The position numbers were made by a program, and so were the translations under genes. Below are positions 1 through 9,962 of a stretch of DNA of 64,000 nt, piece by piece. Below the pieces are notes generated by a model. The model saw only the letters and a program-made list of their open reading frames with translations, was not told the origin of the DNA and searched no databases. The first letter of the stretch is position 1. Each line of letters starts with the position of its first letter. The stretch comes from Corynespora cassiicola (Eukaryota > Ascomycota > Dothideomycetes > Pleosporales > Corynesporascaceae). The stretch covers positions 434,001-498,000 of the forward strand of contig JAEUWY010000004.1 of assembly GCA_022059125.1 (NCBI GenBank). Reading direction: 5' to 3'.

Positions 1-3000
1 TCGATCATGTCCTATATTTTCCCTCTTTCTCTTCTTTTTTACCTTTTTTCGTTCAAGATACCTATTTTGTCTGCTGTAGACCTTTTTATGGCTATTCTTC
101 CTCCCCCCTTTTTTTTTATCATTATGACGCGTTTTTGAACGGTGGTGTGGATATGATGATGAGGTGGATGGGCTGGGCGGGACGAGGCGACGGACTGCCG
201 GCCTACACCTGCCTGCCTCCCCGAATTGGACGTGAGGATGCATACATGTGTGAGGGAACTCTCGACTCTGGAATTGGGCTGCTGTGCTTGCGGTGCTGGT
301 ACTCGAATGATGGTTTTTTTTTCTGAATTGGGGCATAGCATGGGCGTTTGGTGGGGTTTTGGGTTTTGGTTTTTTTTTGTTGGGGGAAGGGCGGGGGTGG
401 TGGAGGATAGATAGATAGTGCGGGAATGGAATATGTTTGCTAAAAGGGGTGTTTTGTGGTGATGTTGGGGTGGGAGAGTTGTGGGAATGGGATGTGAATG
501 TGGACGTGAGGAGTCTATATGCGGGGTTGGCAGATGCTGCTCTTGTAGCTTGATATTGCTGTTGAGGCTTCATGTAGAACTGGTGGCATGCTGACACGCC
601 TTGGTATCGTTGTTGGAAAGTGAGATGGCTGTAGGTGTGTTGGTTGAGACCTGATGAAGCAATAATGGCCTCTTTGCGTTTTGAGGACACCTTCAGAGGG
701 AGCGCACTGGATGTGGATTACTGTTTTTCTTTATGTTTGGAGACTCGAAGAAAGTGCAAAAGTGCAGTGTGGACGGAATAATAGATATGAAATGGTAGGT
801 CTCCACTATGCCTGTGGAAAGTTGTAGTTTGCATAAACATTCTTCCTCTAAGGGCTCTTTTCTGTAATCGTTGGTCCTCGACTGACCCAGAGTTCGCGGC
901 CACAAGTCTGTTTGCAACATTGAGTCCGGGATGTTTCACCAGGCCAGACATGTCAACTCGATTTTGCACAACTCTTCGCTAGGGGGTCGGATACTTGAGG
1001 GAACCTGGAATGGGCGGATAAGAAATACAAAAAGGCGGGGAAATTTCGCAATAGACCTGGTGCGCTTGAAGATTTTGATCAGCTTGAAAGTGATGTTAAG
1101 TAAATTGGCATTTGTTCGCTGCGGAACCATGAGCCGACATGCAAACGCTGCATAGACTGTTCTGGTGGACTGGCCCGTTTGACATGATCGAAAGACCCGG
1201 CATTTGGGATAAAGTTGTGCAGAATGTTCATGAACACCCAAATAATATCGAGGAGCTGGATGACATAGTTGAGTTGGAAAAAGGCCTAGCTATTCCTGTT
1301 GACATGATCTCATGTGCCACAGGACTTGTTAACGATCATTTTTTTCTTCGACTCCAAGGTGAAGACTTCCATCAGCCTTCTCTACAATCCAAATAATGAA
1401 GATATCGAAAAAGAATGAAAAAAAACATCTCGGGAAGAGAGTAGAAAAAGAGATTTGCGCCCGCATCAGAAGCTGACGACACCACCACCTAGCCTACCTA
1501 CATTCATTGATACTCGAAAAAAACCGAAGCGTCTTTACAACTCTATGCTTTCGCTGATCGACCATTTGGCCCTCTTCGTCGGAAACATACATGTCCTCAA
1601 TAGCTTTCGTACTGCGGAAGCACAAGCCATTTGGGTCACTGCTCTTATTGATAGTACATCGAAGCCACTGTTTTTCATCGTTTCATAGCCAGTTCATCCT
1701 CATTATAGTCATCCTTAGGCTCCTCCTCCTCCTCCACCTTATGATCATAGGTCTCAACCAGCGGCTATCATCTACAAGAATGAAAACAGTTCGTCGGAGC
1801 TTCTATATTTCTTAGAACTCAATATATAAGCAAGATCAAGCAATTGCTGTCTCACTCTACACGATTTGCTTCCCTGCTCGAGTGCACTAATATCCAGTTT
1901 TTTTGTTTCAAATATTTTTACCGTCTTGATTATACCATCTACCAGATACCATGTGATAACATTTGTTGTCAGTGGCATCCTCAATTTCTCGTACATGGTG
2001 TACAGTTGAAAAATTTTATGGTATGGTCGTGGAATTGCAATGGCCCAATGCGGTAGCCAAGTATGGCTGAAAGCGTGACAGTTCTCATATTCCACTTCGG
2101 AAAGTACACGGCCTGATTTTTCAAATATGGAACAAATTATTCGTCTTTTCTGTCAGTTGTGTTGTTGCTCATTTCATTGTCGGCCCAACTCACAGGGCTT
2201 CCACGATTCTTCAATGCTCCTGTGTAATTATATTCCGTGAATAGTGGAATTAAGTGGGAAAACTCTTTAGTTTGAGGCTTGAATGCTATGATTGGTATCA
2301 TAACTTGACGGAGCTTCATATGTGGAACCTGCTTTTGTAGGAGAGTTCGATGAACCATGGTGCTTTGGTAACCGATAGAGGTAGATTACATGGTTCGAGG
2401 ATGACACATTGAATATTTAGTGCTTTATCGGGTATCGAAAATACCTAAAAATTGCTATAGAGGTGATGCCAGCGTCAGTAGCTGGGAACTCGTATCTTAG
2501 GCCTGTCATTTCGAGTGCTTTTTGGATGTGTTACTATTGGTATTGGGTGGGGGTTACAGCATATTTGTGCATTTATGTCGATAGATGCTTGTTATCAAGG
2601 GTAGCAAAGAAAAGCAGATATGTGAAAACTAGAGCTACATCCAGACCAATAACTAGACAAAGTCAAGTTTAATAAACCTGATACTACATTCATAGAGCCT
2701 TTTCAACCAATGATATAGCGCTTAGAATACGTTCTCGCTCTCTGTGATTATCAAATATTCTTAGATTAAAACAATCTATCACAAAATAAAAGTATTATTA
2801 ATAGTCGCAGGGTATGTGAGACTGAGAATTTATTTAATTTTTTCTAGAATGGGATTCAAAAATCCTTTCATAACTAAATTCCCAAGAATTCTGACGAGAA
2901 GGGAGTTTAAATCCCGTACCATCCATTCAATCTGGCATAATGCTCGTATCCGTCTCCTTGAGATGTTGATGCCAGGGATGTAATGCCCTCAGTTACCGAA

Positions 3001-3024
3001 ATATAGATTTCCATATGCAGTGTG
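1..3024. other. gene-poor AT-leaning region, no convincing intact gene
   Basis: Only short open frames are present and none shows a recognisable domain or an exon structure I could assemble. Homopolymer T and G/T tracts dominate the first 500 bases. The one stretch that looks protein-like is on the minus strand at 1772-2358 and is listed separately as a possible relic. A plus-strand frame at 1139-1396 is open but has no support beyond its length. The region may be an eroded gene neighbourhood belonging with the small paralog family that follows. Confidence 0.5.
1772..2358 (-). pseudogene. possible decayed protein-coding relic, unrecognised
   Basis: Two adjacent minus-strand frames read like protein. 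The first (2358-2137) is rich in hydrophobic and charged alternation with few low-complexity runs. The second (2095-1772) lies in a different phase and continues in the same direction. No GT..AG pair I tried joins them cleanly, and the intervening bases carry stops in the first frame. I do not recognise a family. It could equally be chance open frames in AT-leaning DNA. Confidence 0.18.
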
Positions 3025-3485
3025 CTAATAGAGAGCCTCCGGAATCTTCTTGGCCGCAGATTTGGCCATCCAACTATCTCCACGATCGAGTTTGTCGAGC
3101 ATTGCCTCGTGATAAGATTGGATCTTTACGAACTTCTCCAGGTCTCCGCAATCAATTATCACGAGCATAGTATCCTTCTCAGTCTCGGAGATACCGGTCA
3201 AGTAGAGAATATGTATATATTTCGTCTCAATTTTACCGTAAGTCAAGTCGATAAGAAACTTGACGTTCTCTGGTCTCTGTTAATTGGAATGCTTGGTGAA
3301 TGTGTGCGTCGGAACTACTGACTAGCGACATTTTTGATGTCGCCCTGTCGGTGGAGGTTTTGTTCTTCAAGACAGCGATAGATGTAATATGTGATTCGAT
3401 CCATGCTGGAGGTGTCGCTGATAGGATCATCGCGGGAGCTAGTCAGAGGACCCAACTCCGAGTCATGTCTACCGTATGAACTCAT
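3025..3485 (-). CDS. small protein of unknown family, paralog 1 of 3 (two exons)
   Basis: I do not recognise this gene. The assembled product is 135 residues from two exons (3485-3330 and 3276-3025) joined over a 53-base GT..AG intron (3329-3277), which keeps frame. Residues after the junction read ENVKFLID, matching the ENIAFLIR of the minus-strand gene at 4061-4447 and the NIAFLIRY of the plus-strand copy near 4920. After this come an I-x-(I/V)-P-like or beta-strand stretch and an alternating hydrophobic segment (TMLVIIDCGD) that lines up with TSAVVVHKDG of the second copy. The N-terminal 30 residues are Ser/Asp-rich. No signal peptide or membrane segment is visible, so a small cytosolic protein is inferred. 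Likeness to the other two copies is the main evidence that it is a gene. Confidence 0.5.
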
Positions 3486-4060
3486 GATGATATCCGTACT
3501 TGGTAGTTGTAGATTTATTCAATGAGAAAGAAGTGTGGTTTGAAGAAAGATGGGGCGGTTAAGTAGTTAAGCAGTCTTGTGACCAAGAATATATAGGAAG
3601 GCAACTACAGGCCTGCGCTGGTTTGTACCAGCTGCCTCATAAACCAAGTGAGAGAACTTATTTGGTTAAGAACACATCAGTGCTTCAATAAACTCTCACC
3701 ACATGGTATACTAAGATCCCTAGCATGCAAAAGTAACAATGAAATAAGCGAAAATATTCAGAATCAAAAGCCTTTCCACTGATATGTAGCTCTAACAACT
3801 CTCTCCAGTCAATTGCGTTTGTTAATATCTTTTTTCCCAGCTAGCGCATTAATCTTATTCAAAAGATAGAATAAATTATTATCGACGTCTTCCAGATCTG
3901 ACTCTGGACATTGAGGTCGTGATCGAGTATTTCAAGTTTGTCCTGTTGCTACCTCCCATATTATATATTCTGATTCATTACTCGTTTCATTGACCCGTTA
4001 CAATTTCAAATCTTTCGTATATTCAAATCCATCTAAGCCAGTCATGAATCACTGGCTAAC
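3486..4060. other. intergenic, no gene seen
   Basis: AT-leaning stretch between two minus-strand paralogs. It should hold the promoter of the 3025-3485 gene and the 3' region of the 4061-4447 gene. No open frame of interest and no clear repeat were seen. Confidence 0.5.
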
Positions 4061-4447
4061 TCATGGATTGAGGATCCCGTCAATAAGCCGTTCAACTTCA
4101 ATCCCTAGCATACCCATATCTCCCGCCCCCCAAGAGCTGGTGAAGTTTGCCTTGGCAATGACATGATAATTACCGTCTTTGTGAACGACTACTGCAGATG
4201 TACTGCTTCCAGGACCATGTTTCTCGGCACTGCGAGTGACTGGAACAGTGATCTCTTCGGGACTCACATCATTCGGAAAGTAATAGCGAATGAGGAACGC
4301 AATATTTTCTTGAAGCCTGTCAGTTCTGTAGCCAAAACATGTGTGCTTCAGATAGGGTGCACCAGAGATTCTTTTGAGGTTCTCATCCAACTCCGAGCGC
4401 TTGTGGTTGTTGAGGCACTCCAATATTCGCTTCTGAAGTGACCCCAT
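4061..4447 (-). CDS. small protein of unknown family, paralog 2 of 3
   Basis: A single open frame gives 128 residues starting MGSLQKRILECL. It is the best-preserved member of the local three-copy set. The core ENIAFLIRYYF is shared almost exactly with the plus-strand copy (NIAFLIRYSF) and more weakly with the 3025-3485 gene (ENVKFLID). An ITVPV segment aligns with ISIPC of the third copy, and a beta-rich stretch (TSAVVVHKDGNYHVIAKA) aligns with ISVIYHTKAGDFTVVVHE. The C-terminus (VERLIDGIL) resembles VDKIIL of the third copy. No signal peptide or transmembrane helix is present. The Gly/Val/His-rich second half looks like a small alpha/beta fold. Function is unknown. The start is the first ATG, and it faces the third copy across 318 bases. 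Confidence 0.55.
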   Translation of the reverse strand: MGSLQKRILECLNNHKRSELDENLKRISGAPYLKHTCFGYRTDRLQENIAFLIRYYFPNDVSPEEITVPVTRSAEKHGPGSSTSAVVVHKDGNYHVIAKANFTSSWGAGDMGMLGIEVERLIDGILNP

Positions 4448-4765
4448 AATGATGAGTATGGCTTGTGGTGCCGATTATTTAGGGAACTGATTAGGTTGTA
4501 TAACCTTTTGCTAGTTTCAAGAGATGCGTAGGCAGTATAATGTTCCGTCGATGGGCAAGCACTCCTGTCCTTTTATAACATTAATTACTTAAAGCATGTT
4601 TTCACCTGGCCCGTTTTCGCGGACTAACGCGGAACCCGAGAAATGGTCTTGGTCGCTCACTGCAAACCCGTTTGAAAAGTATTTAATGTCAACTAGTAGC
4701 ACAACTTTCACCGTACAACCAGTACAAGCAACACACTTGAAGCCTTACAAGTAATACTCTCCACC
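4448..4765. promoter_or_regulatory. 318-bp divergent intergenic region between paralogs 2 and 3
   Basis: The two most similar members of the local family are transcribed away from each other from this stretch, so it should hold both promoters. I did not find a compelling TATA box or a shared palindrome. The head-to-head arrangement fits an inverted duplication, but that is inference. Confidence 0.35.
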
Positions 4766-5254
4766 ATGCCGGCTTCAGACCTTAGCCCGCTTCATCAGGA
4801 AGTCTAAAATGCTATCAGCCCCCGCCGCGGATATCTTCTAGAGTATTCTATTATTACTATCGCGAGTGGGTTTCCTCTGCCCTTGGCTATTTTGTACCAC
4901 GTACATGAATTGACTGCTGCAGGTAATATTGCATTCCTCATACGCTATTCTTTCGATAACCCTGACCCCAAGCGAATCTCAATTCCTTGTATCGATGCTG
5001 GAGGAACAAAAGGCGAAGGAATTGGCCACACGATTTCTGTGATATATCATACGAAAGCTGGTGATTTTACCGTTGTTGTACATGAGCAAGTTAAGTGGAG
5101 CGTCGATGTCATTGAGGGACTGACCAAAAAGGTGGACAAGATTATTCTTGATACCTCGAAGAAAGAAGGCAACAAAGGCTATGGTGATTTTGACGCGAAG
5201 TCCAAGTGCGGAAGTATGAGAGTAGCTTGTAGCCCATGTGTCGAAAGTATGTAG
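4766..5254 (+). pseudogene. paralog 3 of 3, in-frame stop after codon 13
   Basis: From the ATG at 4766 the frame reads 13 codons, meets TAA at 4805-4807, then stays open in the same phase to 5254. The downstream part contains NIAFLIRYSF, an ISIP segment and the beta-rich stretch seen in the 4061-4447 gene, so the frame is the family frame. The short upstream peptide (SPLHQEV) sits where the second copy has GSLQKRI, so the stop falls inside the conserved N-terminal part. No intron I tried removes it in phase. It is therefore either a nonsense-mutated copy or a gene whose first exon I have not resolved. No ATG lies between the stop and the conserved core; the extended frame has only a TTG at 4883. 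Confidence 0.45.
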
Positions 5255-5838
5255 CATTCATGACCTGCAATCTAAGAACCCTACATAGTCTTAGCAATGA
5301 TTAGATATTGAATGATATAGCTCAGAGTAGTCGCGACAATTCATCTCTGTCGACTCGTAGTCTGTAATGCCCATGCAGTTGCGTTGTCGTCATTCTTCGC
5401 ATGCGACTCCAATCTTAACTCCGACTTATTCCCGATGGAGACACCCCGCATCCACTCCATTCCATTCCTCCAACTTGTTACTCCAACCACCAGTTGCGTG
5501 TTACTCCGAAGCTACTATCAACACCCATATGGAGACATATGCACTATGTACCGTGATCGATGCCGAAAAGCCTCCGTGGCAATCCCTCGATGTATTGGGC
5601 AAAGCCCATCGCCTCGCTGATAAGAGGAGAGCAAGCCGCCAAGCACGAATCCCCCGCCCAACTATCAGGCTTTCGTTACCTAACCGCCCCGAACGCGGAG
5701 TCGCAACGCGGAACAGATAAAACTAGTTAGTAAACGGCAGGCAGCGCTAGCTATATGTATTTGAAATCCAACGCTCATCGTTCAGTGTTTCTATTCTTCA
5801 TTCTACCCGCAACAACGTGACGTGAACATCCTGAAATC
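5255..5838. other. intergenic, promoter side of the amidase
   Basis: A 117-codon plus-strand frame (5367-5720) is open but has a Pro/Arg/Ser/Thr mixture with no domain character and is taken as chance. The stretch just before 5839 should hold the amidase promoter. Nothing else was seen. Confidence 0.45.
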
Positions 5839-7677
5839 ATGACCAAGAGCTGGCAAGAACGTGCGCAGGAGAAGCGTGAGGCCATCCTTGCGGCGATCCC
5901 CAAGGAGTGGCACATCGAGAATCCGCCGATCGAGAAGCAGGTCGATGTGTCGGGCAAATATGTGCAGCAGTATCTAACGCAGAGGGAGATTGAGATCACC
6001 GAGACGACTGCGGATGAGATCGTCAAGTACACTGTTTCGGGCCGATGGAAGGCTGAGGAAGTCGCGAGAGCTTTTTGCCATCGAGCTGCGCTGGCCCACC
6101 AACTCGTAACGTTCCCGTAACCCAAGCGGTTAGTGCCACGGCTGATGGATACAGCTGCACTGTCTTCACGAGGTTTTCTTCGACGCTGCCATCGCAGACG
6201 CCAAGAAGCTGGATGATTATTACGCCGAGAATAAGAAGCCCATTGGGCCACTTCACGGTCTTCCGGTCAGTTTGAAAGACCAGTTCCATGTCAAAGATGT
6301 CGAGACTACCATGGGCTATGTGGGGTGGATCGGTACTTTTGAAGGCAAGACAGGTACTGGCAAAGAAAAAGTATTTGAGAGCGAGATGGTGCGCGAGTTG
6401 AGAGCTTCCGGTGCCGTGCTCTTTTGCAAGACATCAGTGCCGCACACATTGATGTGCGGCGAGACAGTAAACAACATCATCGGATACACGTACAACTCTA
6501 AGAACAGGAACCTCGCGGCTGGTGGATCTTCTGGTGGCGAGGGTGCTTTGATTGGCCTGAGGGGATGTACGCGTACTCCCTCCTTGTTACAAATATCGCG
6601 AGACTAACATGACTCAGCACCTGTCGGATTCGGCACAGACATTGGGGGCAGCATTCGTATTCCTGCAGCTTTCAACGGCCTCTACGGCATTCGTCCTTCA
6701 ACCGGGCGCCTGCCCTACGAAGGCATGGCCAATTCGATGGACGGTCAAAACAGCATCCTTTCGGTGGTTGGGCCTATTGCAGCATCAGTACCTTCTATCC
6801 GTCTTCTAATGAAGGCTCTTTTGTCGCATGAACCCTGGCTTCATGACCCATTGGTTCACGATATTCCCTGGCGGTACGATCTCGAACGCGAGATCCTTGA
6901 GCTTACTGGCGGCGTGGGCGATGCCACCAAGGTTGGAAAGCTCGCCTTTGGCCTTATCAAATGTGACGGTCAAGTCCAACCTGTGCCGCCAGTCCGACGA
7001 GCTCTTGAAATTGTCACAAAAGCTCTCACAGATCTTGGGCATGAGATTGTAGAATGGGATCCACCGCCCCACAAGGCCATCCTTGATGAGGGCATGAAGA
7101 CTTGGGTTTTTGACGGTGGCGAAGATGTGAAGGCGGCTTTCGACCTTTCAGGAGAGCCAATGTGCGACCAGATCTCTTTTTACAAGGACATTCCCAAACA
7201 ATTCACTGCTAGCGAAGTCGCAGCTACCAATGTGCGGATCAGGCAACTGAGAAAGGAGTACATGGAATACTGGAACAGCACAGTTGATAAGACCAGCACC
7301 GGACGGCCTGTTGATGCTGTCATCAGTCCAGTAGCTCCATTCCCAGCCCCCAAGCCCAAGAGGTACACCTACTACGGTTACTCGACATTTGTAAACGTCT
7401 TGGACTACACAAGTGTAGTCTTCCCAGTAACAAATGTCGACAAGAGTCTTGACAAGGTTGATGAGAGCTTTAAGCCAATCGACAACTTGGATAAGCAGAT
7501 CAATGAGGATTGTGAGTATTCGCCTTCCACATTTGCCAAACGGTTACTGACTTGTTGAAAGATGACCCTGAGATCTATGATGGCGCACACGTCAGCCTGC
7601 AAATTTTTGGACGAAGGCTTCAGGAGGAGAAAATCTTGGCTCTGACCGAGTATATCGGTAAGGCGATCGGCAAGTAG
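5839..7677 (+). CDS. acetamidase-type amidase (amidase signature family), four exons
   Basis: The predicted 562-residue enzyme hydrolyses carboxamides such as acetamide to the acid and ammonia. Length and layout match fungal acetamidases of about 550 residues. Exons are 5839-6105, 6155-6566, 6618-7511 and 7562-7677, separated by three introns of 49, 51 and 50 bases, all GT..AG and all frame-preserving. The Ser-cisSer-Lys triad is complete: Lys130 in PVSLKDQF, cis-Ser214 in GGSSGGEGAL and nucleophile Ser238 in DIGGSIRIPA. The 24-residue spacing between the two serines is the one seen in fatty acid amide hydrolase. Downstream, NGLYGIRPSTGR and the C-terminal FGRRLQEEKILA segment are also typical. 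There is no signal peptide, so it should be cytosolic. The splits at both serine loops mean unspliced reading frames look broken although the gene is intact. Confidence 0.93.
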
Positions 7678-8033
7678 AGAGGACAAATATTGCGGACTTC
7701 CCCCTTTCCTATGGATTTCTTGTAATACGAGCACCTGATAATCTTTCTCAACAATTGTAGAGGTGAAAAAGGCCACGACGCGTCAAGTTCGTGACAACCT
7801 CGTACGCGATTTCCTTGTGTGAAAGAGTGCCTGCCCTTTCGAGGCCTCACCCTTTGCAACAGCCTCTTCACCGCAGGACCCCGCTCCTTCACCATCACCA
7901 CCCTCCCGTCATATGTGAAGCCACTTCTCCCGCCATGTTCGCACTTCCATCTCTTCACCGACTTACCCCCAGCATAACAACCCACCCCATATCTTCGGAA
8001 GTAGCTCTTCCAACCACAAGCAACACCACAGCA
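7678..8033. other. intergenic and 5' leader, pyrimidine-rich
   Basis: The stretch before 8034 is CT- and CA-rich, as in the leader of a fungal housekeeping gene. The downstream frame is open back through an ATG at 7935, but that extra segment looks like leader. Confidence 0.4.
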
Positions 8034-9116
8034 ATGGATATCCCAAAACAGTCATCTGCAGCAAATTCCACATCTTCCAGCAAGTCTGTAGCGACCAAAA
8101 ACCGGCTGACGCGCCGCTTTCGAGCAGCCAAGGTAGCAGACGGAACGACTGGCCCAAGTACACCGTTGTCATCCGAGCGGCCACAAACGGCACCCTCGCC
8201 AGGTACAACAAGAGCGCCAGCTACTCCACCACCCACAGTCGAGATTCCCTTGACACGTCCTCTCAACAAGCCTCCTCCTCGTCCACCGCGTCCCGATTCG
8301 GCGACTATCAACGATGTTAACCAATGGCTAGACAGGAACTTGGTCAAGCAAGCCCCACCATTGATGACTGGCTTGTCCTACTGGCGAGAGGGTGCCTGTG
8401 CTGAAGCAGGCAGCCCCGGTGGAATTCAATACGCCATGCCTATTGACAGAGAGGAGCAGAAGCCAGCAGCTCCTCATGGCCAGCACATCAAGGCCTTCTG
8501 CCGCCGTGCAAAGAAGATGCAGGTCCGAATGCCTTCGCTATTACGTGCCAAACCCCAATGCAACAGCGTCCACCAGCAGCAGATGCATAGGCGTTCCGCT
8601 TCTACACATTTGTTGGCTCTTCCATATGAGAATACCAAGGACACCAACTCGACAGCTCACCTCCTCACCTTTCCTCAGTCTCCCGGTTCCCTTCTCCAGC
8701 GGCCATCAACTGCGAGTGCCTCTATGCGGACTCCTGATTCCCGAGGGGCCATTTCACAGACCATTTCCACCCCGTCCAACCGCCATAACAGTGCAGTTAG
8801 TGCGGGAACTGGTGGGTCTGCGCAGAGTATGGAGCGACGCATCGACCTCGTGACTCTCTTTTCACCAATGGCAAGCGCTTACCTCTCGCGAGAAGACTCC
8901 CTAGGAAATATGTCGGAGGCTCCGACCTACTTCACAGGGCGGCGCCCGCCGTCTTATCGGTCGCGGCCAGCCTCGATCATCACGACGTCGTCGTTTGGGT
9001 GCATTGATGGGATGAATCCCGAGCAGCGGCAGCTCAGCCAGCAGCGCGCACAGCGCAACCGAGGCGTCAAGGGCAAATTCAAGAAGCTGGCTCAACGGGC
9101 GCATCTGAGCAAGTAA
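8034..9116 (+). CDS. basic, Ser/Pro-rich hypothetical protein
   Basis: A single exon gives 360 residues from the ATG at 8034 (MDIPKQSSAANS). An in-frame ATG at 7935 would add 33 residues of leader-like composition and is less likely. No catalytic domain is visible. Landmarks are a basic patch (KNRLTRRFRAAK) near residue 25, a Pro-rich stretch, a more conserved-looking block around residues 95-160 (NQWLDRNLVKQAPPLMTGLS and CRRAKKMQVRMPSLL), and a basic, helical C-terminus (NRGVKGKFKKLAQRAH). This layout of long disordered Ser/Thr/Pro segments around short basic motifs is common in filamentous fungal proteins of unknown function. No signal peptide or membrane helix is present. A nuclear or cytoplasmic location is inferred only from the basic segments. 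Confidence 0.7.
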   Translation: MDIPKQSSAANSTSSSKSVATKNRLTRRFRAAKVADGTTGPSTPLSSERPQTAPSPGTTRAPATPPPTVEIPLTRPLNKPPPRPPRPDSATINDVNQWLDRNLVKQAPPLMTGLSYWREGACAEAGSPGGIQYAMPIDREEQKPAAPHGQHIKAFCRRAKKMQVRMPSLLRAKPQCNSVHQQQMHRRSASTHLLALPYENTKDTNSTAHLLTFPQSPGSLLQRPSTASASMRTPDSRGAISQTISTPSNRHNSAVSAGTGGSAQSMERRIDLVTLFSPMASAYLSREDSLGNMSEAPTYFTGRRPPSYRSRPASIITTSSFGCIDGMNPEQRQLSQQRAQRNRGVKGKFKKLAQRAHLSK

Positions 9117-9962
9117 CGGGGGTCGATGTGGTTATCGACTACCGGAGTTGCCGAAACGGGTAAAGCATGAGTATATTACAGCAGCAGATGATGGATATGA
9201 CGATGAAGGAGGTGAATTTACGGTGGTTGGACTGGAACCAATGGGCAGTTACCAGCTTGGGCATTCCCGCAAAAAGCAAAGGCCGCATATGGAAGGCATC
9301 GATTCAGGCAGCGGACCATGACTCTGCGTTCTTTGACGGGTCTCCAATGGGGGCTGGTTCGGGTGGCGCACAAGGTGCTGGCAAAGGCCCGCAATAAGCA
9401 TGCATTGGGGGGCGCGCATGGGGTGGACTCGGGGACGGCATATACAGCACAGCGCAGACACAGATAGAAGGCCAATGTCGGTTTGCTCTCCCCTCGCAGT
9501 GCAGCCTGGCGGCGTGGGCGGGTGGTGTGAATGGAAGGCGGCCGGCGGGCGCGTGAAGTCGGCAGGCGGGCCGCGGTCAGCCGAATCGGGCTCGGCTGCA
9601 GCGCGGGCCCTCACCGCCTGCTCTTTTGATGATTTGGCAGCGCACTCTGCCATCACCACTTCATGTCATTGGGCCTCGAGTGGTTGGCGCCGCACACCCC
9701 ATCCCCATCTGCTCGCTCCCAGCAATTGAGCCCCATGGGCCGCTACTGATGCCGCCACCGGCAGCAAGAGACGCTATTCTGGCTGCTTCCCTCGCCCATC
9801 GACGGGGCTAAACCGCAGCGCTGCTCCTCAGCTTCCCGCGCCCTGCGACCTGCGACCTGCGACTTGCGATCCGCGACCCGCGACCCGCGCCCTGCAACCG
9901 CCAGCACACCTACCCGCATCGGCCTCGACCCGCAGCCACAGGCGAGACGGGCCACTGTCAGC
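9117..9962. other. GC-rich intergenic region and 5' leader of the TCO89-like gene
   Basis: Open frames here on both strands are Arg/Ala/Gly/Pro-rich, as expected for chance frames in GC-rich DNA. The last 120 bases hold a 7-bp tandem repeat. The downstream frame is open further back, but only through a TTG, so the leader is not counted as coding. Confidence 0.45.
9841..9896. repeat. 7-bp tandem repeat, about 8 copies
   Basis: Consecutive heptamers read CCCTGCG, ACCTGCG, ACCTGCG, ACTTGCG, ATCCGCG, ACCCGCG, ACCCGCG, CCCTGCA. They lie 67 bases before the chosen start of the TCO89-like gene, probably in its leader. Confidence 0.85.

Noticed and set aside
2881..2935. GGGAGTTTAAATCCC resembling a tRNA T-arm
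   Set aside because: Loop bases do not match the TTCRANY consensus, and no D-arm or acceptor stem lies at the right distance.
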